NCBI GenBank assembly: GCA_017466065.1
Contig: JAFTUV010000017.1
Span: 185,248 to 249,247, forward strand
Reading direction: 5' to 3'
Length of the DNA stretch: 64,000 nt
Source of the DNA: Bacteroidaceae bacterium
GTDB taxonomy: Bacteria; Bacteroidota; Bacteroidia; Bacteroidales; Bacteroidaceae
In this document: in pieces, positions 29,452-37,412 of the stretch
Position numbering within the stretch: position 1 is the first letter of the stretch
How the letters are laid out: each line of letters begins with the position of its first letter
Program-made: the position numbers and the translations under genes
The notes under the pieces: model-generated
Database searches by the model: none
What the model was told of the DNA's origin: nothing
Seen by the model: the letters and a program-made list of their open reading frames with translations, nothing else

Positions 29452-30843
29452 TTACTGTTTATGGTTAATTCTGTTGTAATAATCGAGATTGAAATAAACT
29501 CCACGGGGATTTATTAGATTTCCGGCAGAGAAATGAATGCCGTTATCCCCTATCTCAATTCTGCATTTGCGTACAATGTCACTCTCCCCATCGAAACGAT
29601 AGGCTTTGAGGAAGGAAGCAAAGGCATCATTGTCGCCCAAGGTCACACTCATACAGCAACGCTTTTCGGTGGGAGAATCGTATATGCACACAAGCACACA
29701 GTTCTCGCCGTAGAGTTGAACGAACCGTTCGCCGGCCGGGGAATCGTAGCGGTTCACCACCTTCATATTCCTGTACCTTGCGCCATTTTCAAGGGCAAAG
29801 AAGGGAGCAAGGTCGGAGAGTGCATCATCGTAGCCTTCGGGAGTGAGGGACTTGCGGTAGAGCACTGCCGGCACCCCACCCTGATACTCGGCGGTAAAGT
29901 GCTTGCAGAATCCGGCCGACGGATGCTCTACCGACAAAGGCAGAAGGTTATTGGCACGAAAATACTCTTTCAGCACAGAGAGTGGGGTTATAATCCCGGA
30001 CTTTTGGTGGGGATTCTCACCGCCTCCTTTGCCGAAGCCTGTTTCATTTATCCAATCATATATGCCACTCACTGCATAGGGAGCAGCTTTTATCTTATCT
30101 TCATCGGTGAGTGTGGGAATTGCCACCCGATAGTCGCCGTCACCATTCTGCACCAACGCCGGCTCTATAATACTATCGTTGTAGAGGGGGCCGCTGTTCT
30201 TCTTTACAGTTTTTTTAACCACAGCATCGGCAAGAGCGATGCCGGTTACCTCGCCATCGGCCGACAGCGTATAGGCGAGTTTTTCGTTGCCGGCAGGGAG
30301 CACATCGACGAGAGTCTCGTCCATCACTTCCATTACACTCAACATTGCCTCTTGCAGCAAGTCTATTATATTGCAAGTGGCGATGCATACTTCATAGTAA
30401 CAATCCTCGGCTTCATCGTTGAAAATTAAAGTATAATCATCGTTCGAAAAAACAATCTGCTGCTCACCTTCGTCGCGGCTGTTTATCATAAGGGGAATGC
30501 CGAAAAGTTCTTCGGTGGCATCAATTTCATATTTCTCTACAAAAGAGCATACACGGCGATAGCCCTCCTCGCCATCTGTTTCAAGCAGTAGAAGTTTTCC
30601 TCCTTTTCCTATAACCGGGAAATGCTCCATAAGCTGCTCAACATCTTCATCGCCGAGTTGTTGCCTCAATTGGGAGATAAATTGCTCTTTTATGTAGGAA
30701 TTTACATCGTATGCTTCACACTCCACTCCATCGCCGGCAAGAGCGTTTATATCTTTCCAGAATTTTTCAATATCGTCACCTTGTGACGAGGCTGCCACAA
30801 CAAACAGGAACAGGGTGAAAATCGTTATTATTATCTTTTTCAT
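29452..30843 (-). CDS. Secreted protein with DUF4252-like regions
   Basis: A 463-residue protein with a signal peptide (MKKIIITIFTLFLFVVAASSQ). Residues about 25-165 resemble a DUF4252 unit (a VNSYIKEQF segment, a YRRVCSFVEKYEI strand-helix, a YTLIFNDEAEDCYYEVCI strand pair). The C-terminal region (about 330-440) may be a second, diverged copy (MKVVNRYDSPAGERFVQLYG, then CCMSVTLGDNDAF). These similarities are my reading and weak. It lies in the ECF operon, 11 bases after the 171-residue DUF4252-like gene. No enzymatic residues are obvious. Location is probably periplasm or outer-membrane face. Confidence 0.75.
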   Translation of the reverse strand: MKKIIITIFTLFLFVVAASSQGDDIEKFWKDINALAGDGVECEAYDVNSYIKEQFISQLRQQLGDEDVEQLMEHFPVIGKGGKLLLLETDGEEGYRRVCSFVEKYEIDATEELFGIPLMINSRDEGEQQIVFSNDDYTLIFNDEAEDCYYEVCIATCNIIDLLQEAMLSVMEVMDETLVDVLPAGNEKLAYTLSADGEVTGIALADAVVKKTVKKNSGPLYNDSIIEPALVQNGDGDYRVAIPTLTDEDKIKAAPYAVSGIYDWINETGFGKGGGENPHQKSGIITPLSVLKEYFRANNLLPLSVEHPSAGFCKHFTAEYQGGVPAVLYRKSLTPEGYDDALSDLAPFFALENGARYRNMKVVNRYDSPAGERFVQLYGENCVLVCIYDSPTEKRCCMSVTLGDNDAFASFLKAYRFDGESDIVRKCRIEIGDNGIHFSAGNLINPRGVYFNLDYYNRINHKQ

Positions 30844-30854
30844 AGTATAATCTT

Positions 30855-31370
30855 CTAAAAATCAAATTCAAAATCACTCTCGCCGAAAATATATTTAAAG
30901 ACTTCGTAGGAGAGGCCCACCACAAACACCACCGAAAGGCACTCGCCACTATCGTTTATGAGCAGAATTTTGTCGTCCCCTGCATATATAACCGACATTG
31001 CATCATTTTCGCGGTTTATGGTCATCAGTTCCATACCCATTACCACCACCTCCTCCTGCATAAAGGGGTGAAGAACCGCTGCAAGCTGTTTCTCCCCATC
31101 GGGGCCGGTGGTAAAGAAGCGTCGCAGGCTCTTCATTGTGCCGAAGAGCTCACTCACCATAGGATTCTCGGCAAGCATAGGATGAAGCATTTGCTTGAAC
31201 ATATTGAGCGAGATATAGGCGTAATTTATTTGTGGAGATTTTATCTTTGAAGCACGCCGCATAAGCATCTCCACTTCGCTTTTCTCTTTCGGCTTTGGAG
31301 CCGACGATTGCGCTGCAATGCCTGTGGCAACAGCAAAAATCAGAAGGACCGTTAATACAAATTGTTTCAT
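30855..31370 (-). CDS. DUF4252-like secreted protein
   Basis: A 171-residue protein with a signal peptide (MKQFVLTVLLIFAVATGIAAQ) and no lipobox. The body shows YAYISLNMFKQML, a run of helix containing ELFGTMKSLRRF, and a strand pair, DAMSVIYAGDDKILL and CLSVVFVVGLSYE. This is the layout of DUF4252 proteins, which in Bacteroidales commonly sit beside ECF sigma and anti-sigma genes. The function of the family is unknown. It begins 4 bases after the anti-sigma-like gene and is followed by a larger related protein, so it was probably duplicated within the operon. Confidence 0.8.
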   Translation of the reverse strand: MKQFVLTVLLIFAVATGIAAQSSAPKPKEKSEVEMLMRRASKIKSPQINYAYISLNMFKQMLHPMLAENPMVSELFGTMKSLRRFFTTGPDGEKQLAAVLHPFMQEEVVVMGMELMTINRENDAMSVIYAGDDKILLINDSGECLSVVFVVGLSYEVFKYIFGESDFEFDF

Positions 31371-31374
31371 AAAA

Positions 31375-31935
31375 TCACTCGTTTGGGTTTGTCTTAATCG
31401 CTCGTGTCTGCAGTGCCGACTCTTCGAGCGTGTAACCTATCGCTTGGGTATTCTCGCGGGCTGTGTTCATTGCCAGCAGAAGCTCACCGAAGGCTTGACG
31501 GGCACAGCGGCGTGCCTCTTCGGGCGAGGAGAATGTATCTTTTTCCTGCATTGCCCACTCGTCGGCATTTTCTTTTTCGGTACCATCGTACACAAGATAG
31601 AAGAGTGTGGCAATGGAGGCGGCAACTGCAACAGCCACCCTCGAAACTATTGGTATTTTTCGCTTTTTCATTATGGGTGCCGAGGGTTGCCGTTCCGTTG
31701 TTTCGGCGGGAGATATATTGCTGTGGAGTTCGTCGAGCATTGCCTCCAAACGCTCGACTGCACCCGATGGCAAGGAGCAATCACCCACACTGCCACACAG
31801 CGCAAGCACTGCTTCTTTATCGCCTTGCATCGAGGGAGGGACCTCGTTGTTGCGCAAATAGTTGCAGAGTGTTTCTTCCTCTTCGAGCGATAATGTGCCC
31901 TCGAAGAACTGTTCTATCAGCTTATTTATATCCAT
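31375..31935 (-). CDS. Membrane-anchored anti-sigma-factor-like protein
   Basis: A 186-residue protein with a cytoplasmic N-terminal half, one transmembrane helix at about residues 97-116 (VSRVAVAVAASIATLFYLVY) and a short extracytoplasmic tail. The start MDINKLIEQFFEGTLSLEEEE (only the motif EGTLS(L)EEE matters) is the usual opening of Bacteroidales anti-sigma-like proteins: an FF-G-T sequence followed by an acidic helix. There is no zinc-finger His-x3-Cys-x2-Cys motif. Its place directly after the ECF sigma gene supports the role, by binding the sigma factor until an envelope signal arrives. Function is inferred from context and topology. Confidence 0.75.
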   Translation of the reverse strand: MDINKLIEQFFEGTLSLEEEETLCNYLRNNEVPPSMQGDKEAVLALCGSVGDCSLPSGAVERLEAMLDELHSNISPAETTERQPSAPIMKKRKIPIVSRVAVAVAASIATLFYLVYDGTEKENADEWAMQEKDTFSSPEEARRCARQAFGELLLAMNTARENTQAIGYTLEESALQTRAIKTNPNE

Positions 31936-31990
31936 AATTGCCTATTATTTTAGAGATAATATAGCAGTTTACCCACGCCCTTTCTCTCAA

Positions 31991-32047
31991 TGTCATCCCG
32001 ACAAAGCAATGCGACGAGGGATCTCTCACACAAGGTTCGAGATGACA
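31991..32047. repeat. Imperfect palindromic repeat in the ECF operon
   Basis: TGTCATCCCGACAA at 31991 pairs imperfectly with TTCGAGATGACA ending at 32047. The core GACGAGGGATCTCTCACA is the kind of REP-like unit seen scattered in Bacteroidetes genomes. It lies between the sigma gene and the anti-sigma gene, in a 158-base gap unlike the tight spacing elsewhere in the operon. Confidence 0.6.
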
Positions 32048-32093
32048 AATACGTGAAAAAATATTTCTGGGTCAACATCTATATTATTACCTT

Positions 32094-32579
32094 TTATTTA
32101 TCGTTGTAATATTCACGGAACCTTTTTCTCAGCCTCGATATTATAACCCGTATGTTTACTCCCGAAATTCCGGTTATCTCCTCTATTTCACTATAAGAGT
32201 GGCCGTTCATTCTCATAAGCACCACACGGCGTTGCAACAGCGGCAGGCAGTCGAGATATATCTTCACAAACTCTTTCTCGTCGTTTTTCTCGAATGTGCT
32301 CATAGGTGCCTCGGTGAGTGGCTGTCCGTCGCCGGCAAATAGTTGATTTTCCTTCTGCAACAGTCGCCAACGGTCGATGCAGATGTTGTGCAACATTGTG
32401 CGGCAATAGGCCTCGGGAGCCACCAAGCGAGCAAGTTCGTTCTTCTTTTCCCACAGCCTCAAATAGAGATTCTGCACCGCATCCTCGGCCTCGAACTTGT
32501 CGCAAAGCATTCTGTACGCTTCGCGAAAGAGCATCGGTTGCAAGGGCATAAATTTCTGTTTGAACTCTGCGTGTGTCAT
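32094..32579 (-). CDS. ECF-type RNA polymerase sigma factor
   Basis: A sigma-70 family extracytoplasmic-function factor of 161 residues. Region 2 has FREAYRMLCDKFEAEDAVQNLYLRLW (part), with the DAVQ segment that binds core polymerase. Region 4 has the helix-turn-helix GHSYSEIEEITGISGVNIRVII. The start chosen is ATG 32579 (MTHAEFKQKFMP): an ECF promoter at 32625-32655 puts transcription start near 32618, which rules out the earlier ATG at 32621. The gene heads an operon with an anti-sigma-like gene and three secreted proteins. It appears to control its own promoter and that of the TlpA-like gene. Confidence 0.93.
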   Translation of the reverse strand: MTHAEFKQKFMPLQPMLFREAYRMLCDKFEAEDAVQNLYLRLWEKKNELARLVAPEAYCRTMLHNICIDRWRLLQKENQLFAGDGQPLTEAPMSTFEKNDEKEFVKIYLDCLPLLQRRVVLMRMNGHSYSEIEEITGISGVNIRVIISRLRKRFREYYNDK

Positions 32580-32624
32580 TTTGTTTTTCTTGTGCGCGAG
32601 AATGAGTTTTATTCCTCTCACATT

Positions 32625-32655
32625 GGTAAGACGGAGTTTTTGGCAATTTGTTACA
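32625..32655 (-). promoter_or_regulatory. ECF-type promoter of the sigma operon
   Basis: On the minus strand TGTAAC (32650-32655), a 17-base spacer and GTCTTACC (32625-32632), preceded by C. The AAC and CGTC cores are classic ECF -35 and -10 elements. The same pair occurs before the TlpA-like gene (35104-35135). Confidence 0.7.
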
Positions 32656-32690
32656 AACGATGATATTTTTTTATAAAAAAACTTTTTAAC

Positions 32691-35069
32691 CTACTCTTTC
32701 AACAGGAAATTTTCTATAAATTCATCGTTCAAATAGAGACGATAGGAATTAGGATAGAGGGTGCCGTCCTTTAAAAGAATCTCCACGTGCGGAATGCCCG
32801 AAAAATTAAAATGCGAGCTTAAATAGGCCCAAGTGTCGCCACTCACGCGCAAATTCTCTCCTTTTATATTATTGGTGGTGAAAAACTCGTTCACGGCAGC
32901 TTCGGTATTATTCTGCGCAACGCTTATATATACGAAACGCACCTTGCCGGCATATTTCTCTACAAGCTCGCGGTGACGCAGCATTTCCGAACGGCAGGGA
33001 CCGCAGCCGAGCCCCCAAAAATCGAGGATAATAACTTCGCCGGGGTATTTCTCGTTAAGAGATTTAAGGAACCGGGCAACCTCGGGGGTCATCTTTCTTT
33101 CGGCACCACCCTCACGCTCGGCAACTATCTTGCGCAGTTTGTTTACCAACTGTCCGGCAACAACAGGATTGGTAATAAAGGGCATTGTGCAGGCAACAAC
33201 CTCCATTGTATAGTCCAAATTATTCTCTTCCAAATTCGCAATCTCAAATATAGCCTGTTGCAACATCATACAGTTGCCAATGCCAAGTTCTTTCTCAATA
33301 TCCTTAAATGCATTGCCATAGATATAATTCTTATCGGGAAGCGAATCAAAGGGAAGGTTGCGGGCAAGCTCTGCAACCTTTGCGTTATATTTCCCCGTGT
33401 AGTGATTGCCATACTTCAAAAGACCGAGTGCATTCTTAAAATCTTCGTTATCTGCATTTTCGGGAAGGGTTGCAAGTTTCTTAACGCAAGGCTCTTCTTC
33501 AAATTCATTTCTGGCAAGATATATCCGCGAACAATAGGAGTGCAGCAATCGAAACGCCAAACGGTTGAATATTACCCAATTGTTGCGATTGCAAAGGAAA
33601 TAATCATTGTCGAGAAGGTTGCGGGCATTGACGCTGTCGTTCAAGAATGAGTAGTACCCAACACTGCTCAAAGGAACAAAATTTTCGTTCTCCTCCCACA
33701 CATCATTCTCTCCTTTTATATAGGCATTTTCGTTATAAAACATATCAACATCAAATATATTCGAGAAAAGATTCTCGGCCACATTGGTTATTATAATATC
33801 CTTTGCAACGGGCGAGAGAGGAAAGGTGGCAAGCAGCGAGGGTGCCTTTTCGTGTATTCTCTTGAAGAGCGGCGCGGCCTTATCCACAAAAGCAAGAGCA
33901 CTCTCCTTTGTGGCCGAGTGGTTCCTGTTGTATTCACTACACTCTTTCACCCCTTCGATGCTATTTTCGAGAACACCTTTACAGGGCATAGAATAGCGCG
34001 TGAGCTGTGCCGAGAGGCTGTTGCCAAGAACTGCGGGAGCGCAATTGCTGTAATATTCGCGGTCACTCTCCACCGCATCGTAACACATTACCACCGTGTC
34101 GCCGGGAACCACAAACACCATAGTATTCAACGGGCTCTGCATATAAACATAGTGCGGGTGGTCCACCTCAAATTCACATTGGAAGGTGCCGTCGCGGTTT
34201 ATTCTCACAAGCTCGTTCCCGCTGATGGAGAGCACATTGTTGTATTTAATGATTTTCATAAAATTCTGTTGCTCGGTGGTTGTGAGATTATTTATCACGC
34301 ACCCTTTGAGCACCACTTTACCGGAGCGGAAAAAGAGAGGGGTTGCACGGGCAGGATTATAGGCGTACCCATCGTTGCCGGCTGTTTGTGCCTTGCGGGT
34401 GAGCAATGTGCCTTTATCTTTTTTATCCTTTTTAAGAAGAAGTGTGCCGTCGCTCTTCGGCACGGCAAGAAGTTGCTGTGTGATACCGCCGCAAGTAATA
34501 TCGAGGGTAATGTTTCTCCCTTTCTGCGTGGCGGTGTATTTCCACGCCTCGCCGTCGTAGAGCAGGCGGTCCTGTACAAAGGCTGCCACCACATTGCCGG
34601 CATTGCCCACCGGCTCCCAACTACCCTGCAAAAAGCTCGGCAAAGGTAGAAGGGATATTCCGTTAATCTCCCACGAATTTTGCTCCTCTTCAATATTTTC
34701 TCTAAAATCGACGCTTGTATCCTCGTTGCCCACAGGTTCAAAATACAAGGTGCAGTCGATGCGGTTGCTTTCCGGCATAACCACCTCTTTATCAACCTCT
34801 ACACCCTCGGCACGCAGGAATTTATAGTCGCGGCCGGTGGTGCGCCCTTTGAGTACACTGCTGCTGTTTATTATCACCCAATAACCGTGTCGCTGCCAGA
34901 TGGTTGCCGAAACTACTGTTGCCTCTTTGTTCACTTCGACGCGGGTAAATTCGATGCTCGACGTGTTTGCACTCTCAAAAAGCGGAGTTTCCACAACTCT
35001 TCTTTTCTGCGCCACAGCCGCAATGGTAACGAGGAGGGCTGCAACGATAATAATCAATTTGCTTTTCAT
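32691..35069 (-). CDS. Large TlpA-like thioredoxin-domain exported protein
   Basis: A 792-residue protein with a signal peptide (MKSKLIIIVAALLVTIAAVAQ). Most of the chain is an unassigned beta-rich and helical region. The last 140 residues form a TlpA/AhpC-TSA-type thioredoxin fold with FWGLGCGPCR, whose CGPC pair, near residue 690, should be redox active, and a cis-Pro-like SGIPHVEI. It is likely a periplasmic or outer-membrane disulfide oxidoreductase. Its upstream region has an ECF-type promoter closely matching that of the nearby sigma operon, so it is probably a target of that sigma factor. The stop lies 112 bases before the sigma start. Confidence 0.85.
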   Translation of the reverse strand: MKSKLIIIVAALLVTIAAVAQKRRVVETPLFESANTSSIEFTRVEVNKEATVVSATIWQRHGYWVIINSSSVLKGRTTGRDYKFLRAEGVEVDKEVVMPESNRIDCTLYFEPVGNEDTSVDFRENIEEEQNSWEINGISLLPLPSFLQGSWEPVGNAGNVVAAFVQDRLLYDGEAWKYTATQKGRNITLDITCGGITQQLLAVPKSDGTLLLKKDKKDKGTLLTRKAQTAGNDGYAYNPARATPLFFRSGKVVLKGCVINNLTTTEQQNFMKIIKYNNVLSISGNELVRINRDGTFQCEFEVDHPHYVYMQSPLNTMVFVVPGDTVVMCYDAVESDREYYSNCAPAVLGNSLSAQLTRYSMPCKGVLENSIEGVKECSEYNRNHSATKESALAFVDKAAPLFKRIHEKAPSLLATFPLSPVAKDIIITNVAENLFSNIFDVDMFYNENAYIKGENDVWEENENFVPLSSVGYYSFLNDSVNARNLLDNDYFLCNRNNWVIFNRLAFRLLHSYCSRIYLARNEFEEEPCVKKLATLPENADNEDFKNALGLLKYGNHYTGKYNAKVAELARNLPFDSLPDKNYIYGNAFKDIEKELGIGNCMMLQQAIFEIANLEENNLDYTMEVVACTMPFITNPVVAGQLVNKLRKIVAEREGGAERKMTPEVARFLKSLNEKYPGEVIILDFWGLGCGPCRSEMLRHRELVEKYAGKVRFVYISVAQNNTEAAVNEFFTTNNIKGENLRVSGDTWAYLSSHFNFSGIPHVEILLKDGTLYPNSYRLYLNDEFIENFLLKE

Positions 35070-35103
35070 TGGTTATGTTTTTTAATGTTTATGCTTTCTA
35101 ATC

Positions 35104-35135
35104 AGTAAGACGGGGAAAATATCAAAAGTGTTACA
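35104..35135 (-). promoter_or_regulatory. ECF-type promoter of the TlpA-like gene
   Basis: Minus strand TGTAAC (35130-35135), 18-base spacer, GTCTTACT (35104-35111), preceded by CCCC. It gives a start near 35097 and a leader of about 28 nt. Same elements as the sigma operon promoter at 32625-32655. Confidence 0.7.
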
Positions 35136-35386
35136 TAATTTTAAGAAAGGTGATTATATAGAATGACAAATTCGCTAAAAAATGTTTTCACAGTTTGAAT
35201 CTTATGCGACCTATTTTCGTTGGCACAAAATTAGATACACCACCCCCCGACTGCAAATTTCCCATCTTCCATTCACTCTTTTGTGTCTTTCATTTTGCCT
35301 CAAAAATGAAAGATACGCGCATAATGCGCTCAAATACAAAACATTGGCAGGAAAAACAGCAAAATAGCTAAATGCGTAATTTTACA

Positions 35387-35417
35387 TTGCCCAATACTTT
35401 TATTATCCCTATCTTCG
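35387..35417 (+). promoter_or_regulatory. Promoter of the winged-helix membrane regulator
   Basis: TTG (35387-35389), exactly 20 bases, TATCTTCG (35410-35417). It sets the transcription start near 35423 and therefore favours the ATG pair at 35441/35444 over the upstream ATG at 35372. Confidence 0.7.
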
Positions 35418-35440
35418 CAAGCGAGAAACAACCGGAAAGG

Positions 35441-36496
35441 ATGATGAAGAGAAAGATTATACAGGTATTTGTTATTTTTATCGCAACATACGGCGTGCTG
35501 TTTGCCTTCGGCTATGGAGCAAAAAGGGAGTTTATAAAAAATGATATTAACCGCCTTTTTATGGAGCACTCTCAACATTGGCACGACAGTATAGCAAAGG
35601 TTAAAAAGATTCCCTTCATATCCACCCGCAACTTCAATTCATACGAATATTTCGAAGCACGCCCCTGCACCATAGAGAGTGAAACAGGAATCTGTATCAT
35701 AGCAGCCAAATATCAAATATCGGGCGACCAATACAAGCACGACGTACAGATGACACAAAGTATGTTCATTGAAAGTGTCTTTTTGGAAACAGGCTCGCAG
35801 GATATTGCGACAATGGATTCTGTGTGGAAAAGTCAACTAAACGCCGCCGGCTACGATGTTGATGTTGCCTTGCGAATGGAGGTAAAGAGCCTGTTTAAAA
35901 TGTTCCCCACACCCGACACCCTCGTAACCGATGCTGAAACAACACTTTTGAGCGACAGGCAGTTGCAAGGCCGGAATATTTTTGTAACCGACACTGTGGG
36001 GTTGGGCTTCTGCCGGCAAGGACAGGTGGTTAGTGAGGTTTATTTACCCGCAACCACCGTGATAAAGAATTATAAATTCTTCGATTGGAGATTTATGATT
36101 GCAGCCACCATTGCATTGCTTTTCGTAACAATCCTATATATAAAGTATATAAAGGAAAATTCCACGACCATAATCAATGTGCACGAAACAAAAATAGCAC
36201 TCGGACAAATAATCTACAACTGCACGGCACGCACATTGTACAACACCGCAAACGGGAAGAGTGTGAAACTGCCCTCGACACAAGCACGGCTTATGGAACT
36301 GCTTGCAAAGGCCGAAGGGTACACGGTGGCAAAAAGCGACATCTGCAACGAGGTGTGGAGACTGAACGAAAAAGATGCAACATCGGCCTACAATAGTGCG
36401 ACGTGGCGTTTGCGGGAAAACTTGCAGAAAACAGGCGGTATAAGGCTCGTTACTATCAAAGACAAGGCGTTGCAGCTGATTGTGGAGAAGGCATAA
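35441..36496 (+). CDS. Membrane-bound winged-helix transcriptional regulator
   Basis: A 350-351 residue protein starting at ATG 35441 or 35444 (MMKRKIIQVF). A helix near residues 5-26 is followed by an extracytoplasmic domain of about 175 residues. A second helix (WRFMIAATIALLFVTILYI) leads to a cytoplasmic C-terminal OmpR/PhoB-type winged helix: LPSTQARLMELLAKAEGYTV, then SDICNEVWRLNEKDATS and ending near KGIRLVTIKDKALQLIV (partly quoted). With no receiver or kinase domain, it resembles a reversed ToxR-like one-component sensor. It converges on the trmH-type gene, with only 7 bases between stops and no terminator. Confidence 0.88.
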   Translation: MMKRKIIQVFVIFIATYGVLFAFGYGAKREFIKNDINRLFMEHSQHWHDSIAKVKKIPFISTRNFNSYEYFEARPCTIESETGICIIAAKYQISGDQYKHDVQMTQSMFIESVFLETGSQDIATMDSVWKSQLNAAGYDVDVALRMEVKSLFKMFPTPDTLVTDAETTLLSDRQLQGRNIFVTDTVGLGFCRQGQVVSEVYLPATTVIKNYKFFDWRFMIAATIALLFVTILYIKYIKENSTTIINVHETKIALGQIIYNCTARTLYNTANGKSVKLPSTQARLMELLAKAEGYTVAKSDICNEVWRLNEKDATSAYNSATWRLRENLQKTGGIRLVTIKDKALQLIVEKA

Positions 36497-36503
36497 TCCC
36501 CCT

Positions 36504-37304
36504 CTACCTTGCACGCAACTGCCAAAAGGCAACAGCCGAGGCGGCTGCCACATTGAGCGAGTCGACACCGTGGGCCATAGGTATGCGCACCACATAATCG
36601 GCAGCATCTATAACCTCTTGCGCCAATCCCTCACCCTCGGTGCCCATAATTATCGCCAAACGCTCCTCGCTCACAAGAGCTTCATTATCTATCGACACGG
36701 AATTGTCGCTCAATGCCATTGCCGCCGTGCGGAAGCCACATTCCTTCAAGGCATCGACGGGCGTGTCGAGCCATGCCCACGGAACAAGAAAAACCGAGCC
36801 CATAGACACCCTCACTGCCCGACGGTTCAGCGGGTCGCACGACGAGCGTGTGAGCAGCACTGCATCAATGCCGAGTGCCGCCGCCGAGCGGAATATTGCA
36901 CCTATGTTTGTAGTGTCCACTACCCCGTCGATTACCACAACCCTGCGCGCTCCGCTACAAACTTCCCCTGCACTGCGTGGCCGGGGGCGGCGCAGTGCAC
37001 AAAGAACACCGCGTGTGAGCGTATAGCCTGTGAGTGAGGCAAGCAGGTCGCGATCGCCTGTGTAGATGGGAATATTACTGCATCTGTCCACAATATCGGA
37101 AGCATCGCCGACAATGTGTTTCTGCTCGCATAGAAGTGCAAGCGGTTCGTAACCTGCATCGAGCGCAACGCGTATCACTTTGGGACTCTCGGCGATGAAG
37201 ATTCCTTTTTCGGGTTCCATACGCTTGCGCAACTGCGCCTCGGTGAGTGTGGAGAAAATTTCGACTCCGGGATGCGAAAGTGATGTTATTTCTACAATGG
37301 GCAT
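36504..37304 (-). CDS. TrmH-family (SpoU) RNA methyltransferase
   Basis: A 266-residue SPOUT methyltransferase that 2'-O-methylates a ribose in tRNA or rRNA. An N-terminal substrate-binding region (LTEAQLRKRMEPEKGIFIAES) is followed by the SpoU catalytic domain. The domain has motif 1 NIGAIFRSAAALG, with the Asn and Arg used in catalysis, motif 2 in LAIIMGTEGEGL and motif 3 IPMAHGVDSLNVAAASAVAFW (partly quoted). Which RNA it modifies cannot be told. A -7 box (37325-37332, minus strand) gives a leader of about 14 nt. It is divergent from the CBM9-like gene. Confidence 0.92.
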   Translation of the reverse strand: MPIVEITSLSHPGVEIFSTLTEAQLRKRMEPEKGIFIAESPKVIRVALDAGYEPLALLCEQKHIVGDASDIVDRCSNIPIYTGDRDLLASLTGYTLTRGVLCALRRPRPRSAGEVCSGARRVVVIDGVVDTTNIGAIFRSAAALGIDAVLLTRSSCDPLNRRAVRVSMGSVFLVPWAWLDTPVDALKECGFRTAAMALSDNSVSIDNEALVSEERLAIIMGTEGEGLAQEVIDAADYVVRIPMAHGVDSLNVAAASAVAFWQLRAR

Positions 37305-37324
37305 ATTTTTTCTTCAATTTTGTG

Positions 37325-37332
37325 CGAAGATA
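37325..37332 (-). promoter_or_regulatory. -7 box for the TrmH-type gene
   Basis: CGAAGATA on the plus strand reads TATCTTCG on the minus strand, 21 bases before the start at 37304. Only a weak -33 (TTG after 15 bases). Confidence 0.45.
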
Positions 37333-37358
37333 TTAAGAATTTGTTTACAACCGAATTG

Positions 37359-37388
37359 TTGCGAATTAAAAAAATAGAAGTATATTCG
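37359..37388 (+). promoter_or_regulatory. Promoter of the CBM9-like gene
   Basis: TTG (37359-37361), 19 bases, TATATTCG (37381-37388). The predicted start, near 37393, is downstream of the open-frame start at 37320 and supports ATG 37413. Confidence 0.65.
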
Positions 37389-37412
37389 CATAGTTGTAAT
37401 AAATTTCCACTT

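Larger units (their letters stand above)
35070..35440. other. Divergent regulatory region, no gene
   Basis: 371 bases holding the ECF-type promoter (minus strand) and a housekeeping-type promoter (plus strand). It also contains ATAGAATGACAAA near 35158, matching an arm of the inverted repeat at 10259-10288. An open frame at 35372 starts upstream of the predicted transcription start and is not a separate gene. Confidence 0.6.

Noticed and set aside
32580..32621. Earlier start (ATG 32621) for the ECF sigma gene
   Set aside because: The -10 element at 32625-32632 would place transcription start at about 32618, so this ATG is not in the mRNA.
35372..35440. Start at ATG 35372 for the winged-helix regulator
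   Set aside because: It lies upstream of the TTG-20-TATCTTCG promoter and the extra residues do not fit a signal anchor; 35441/35444 is preferred.
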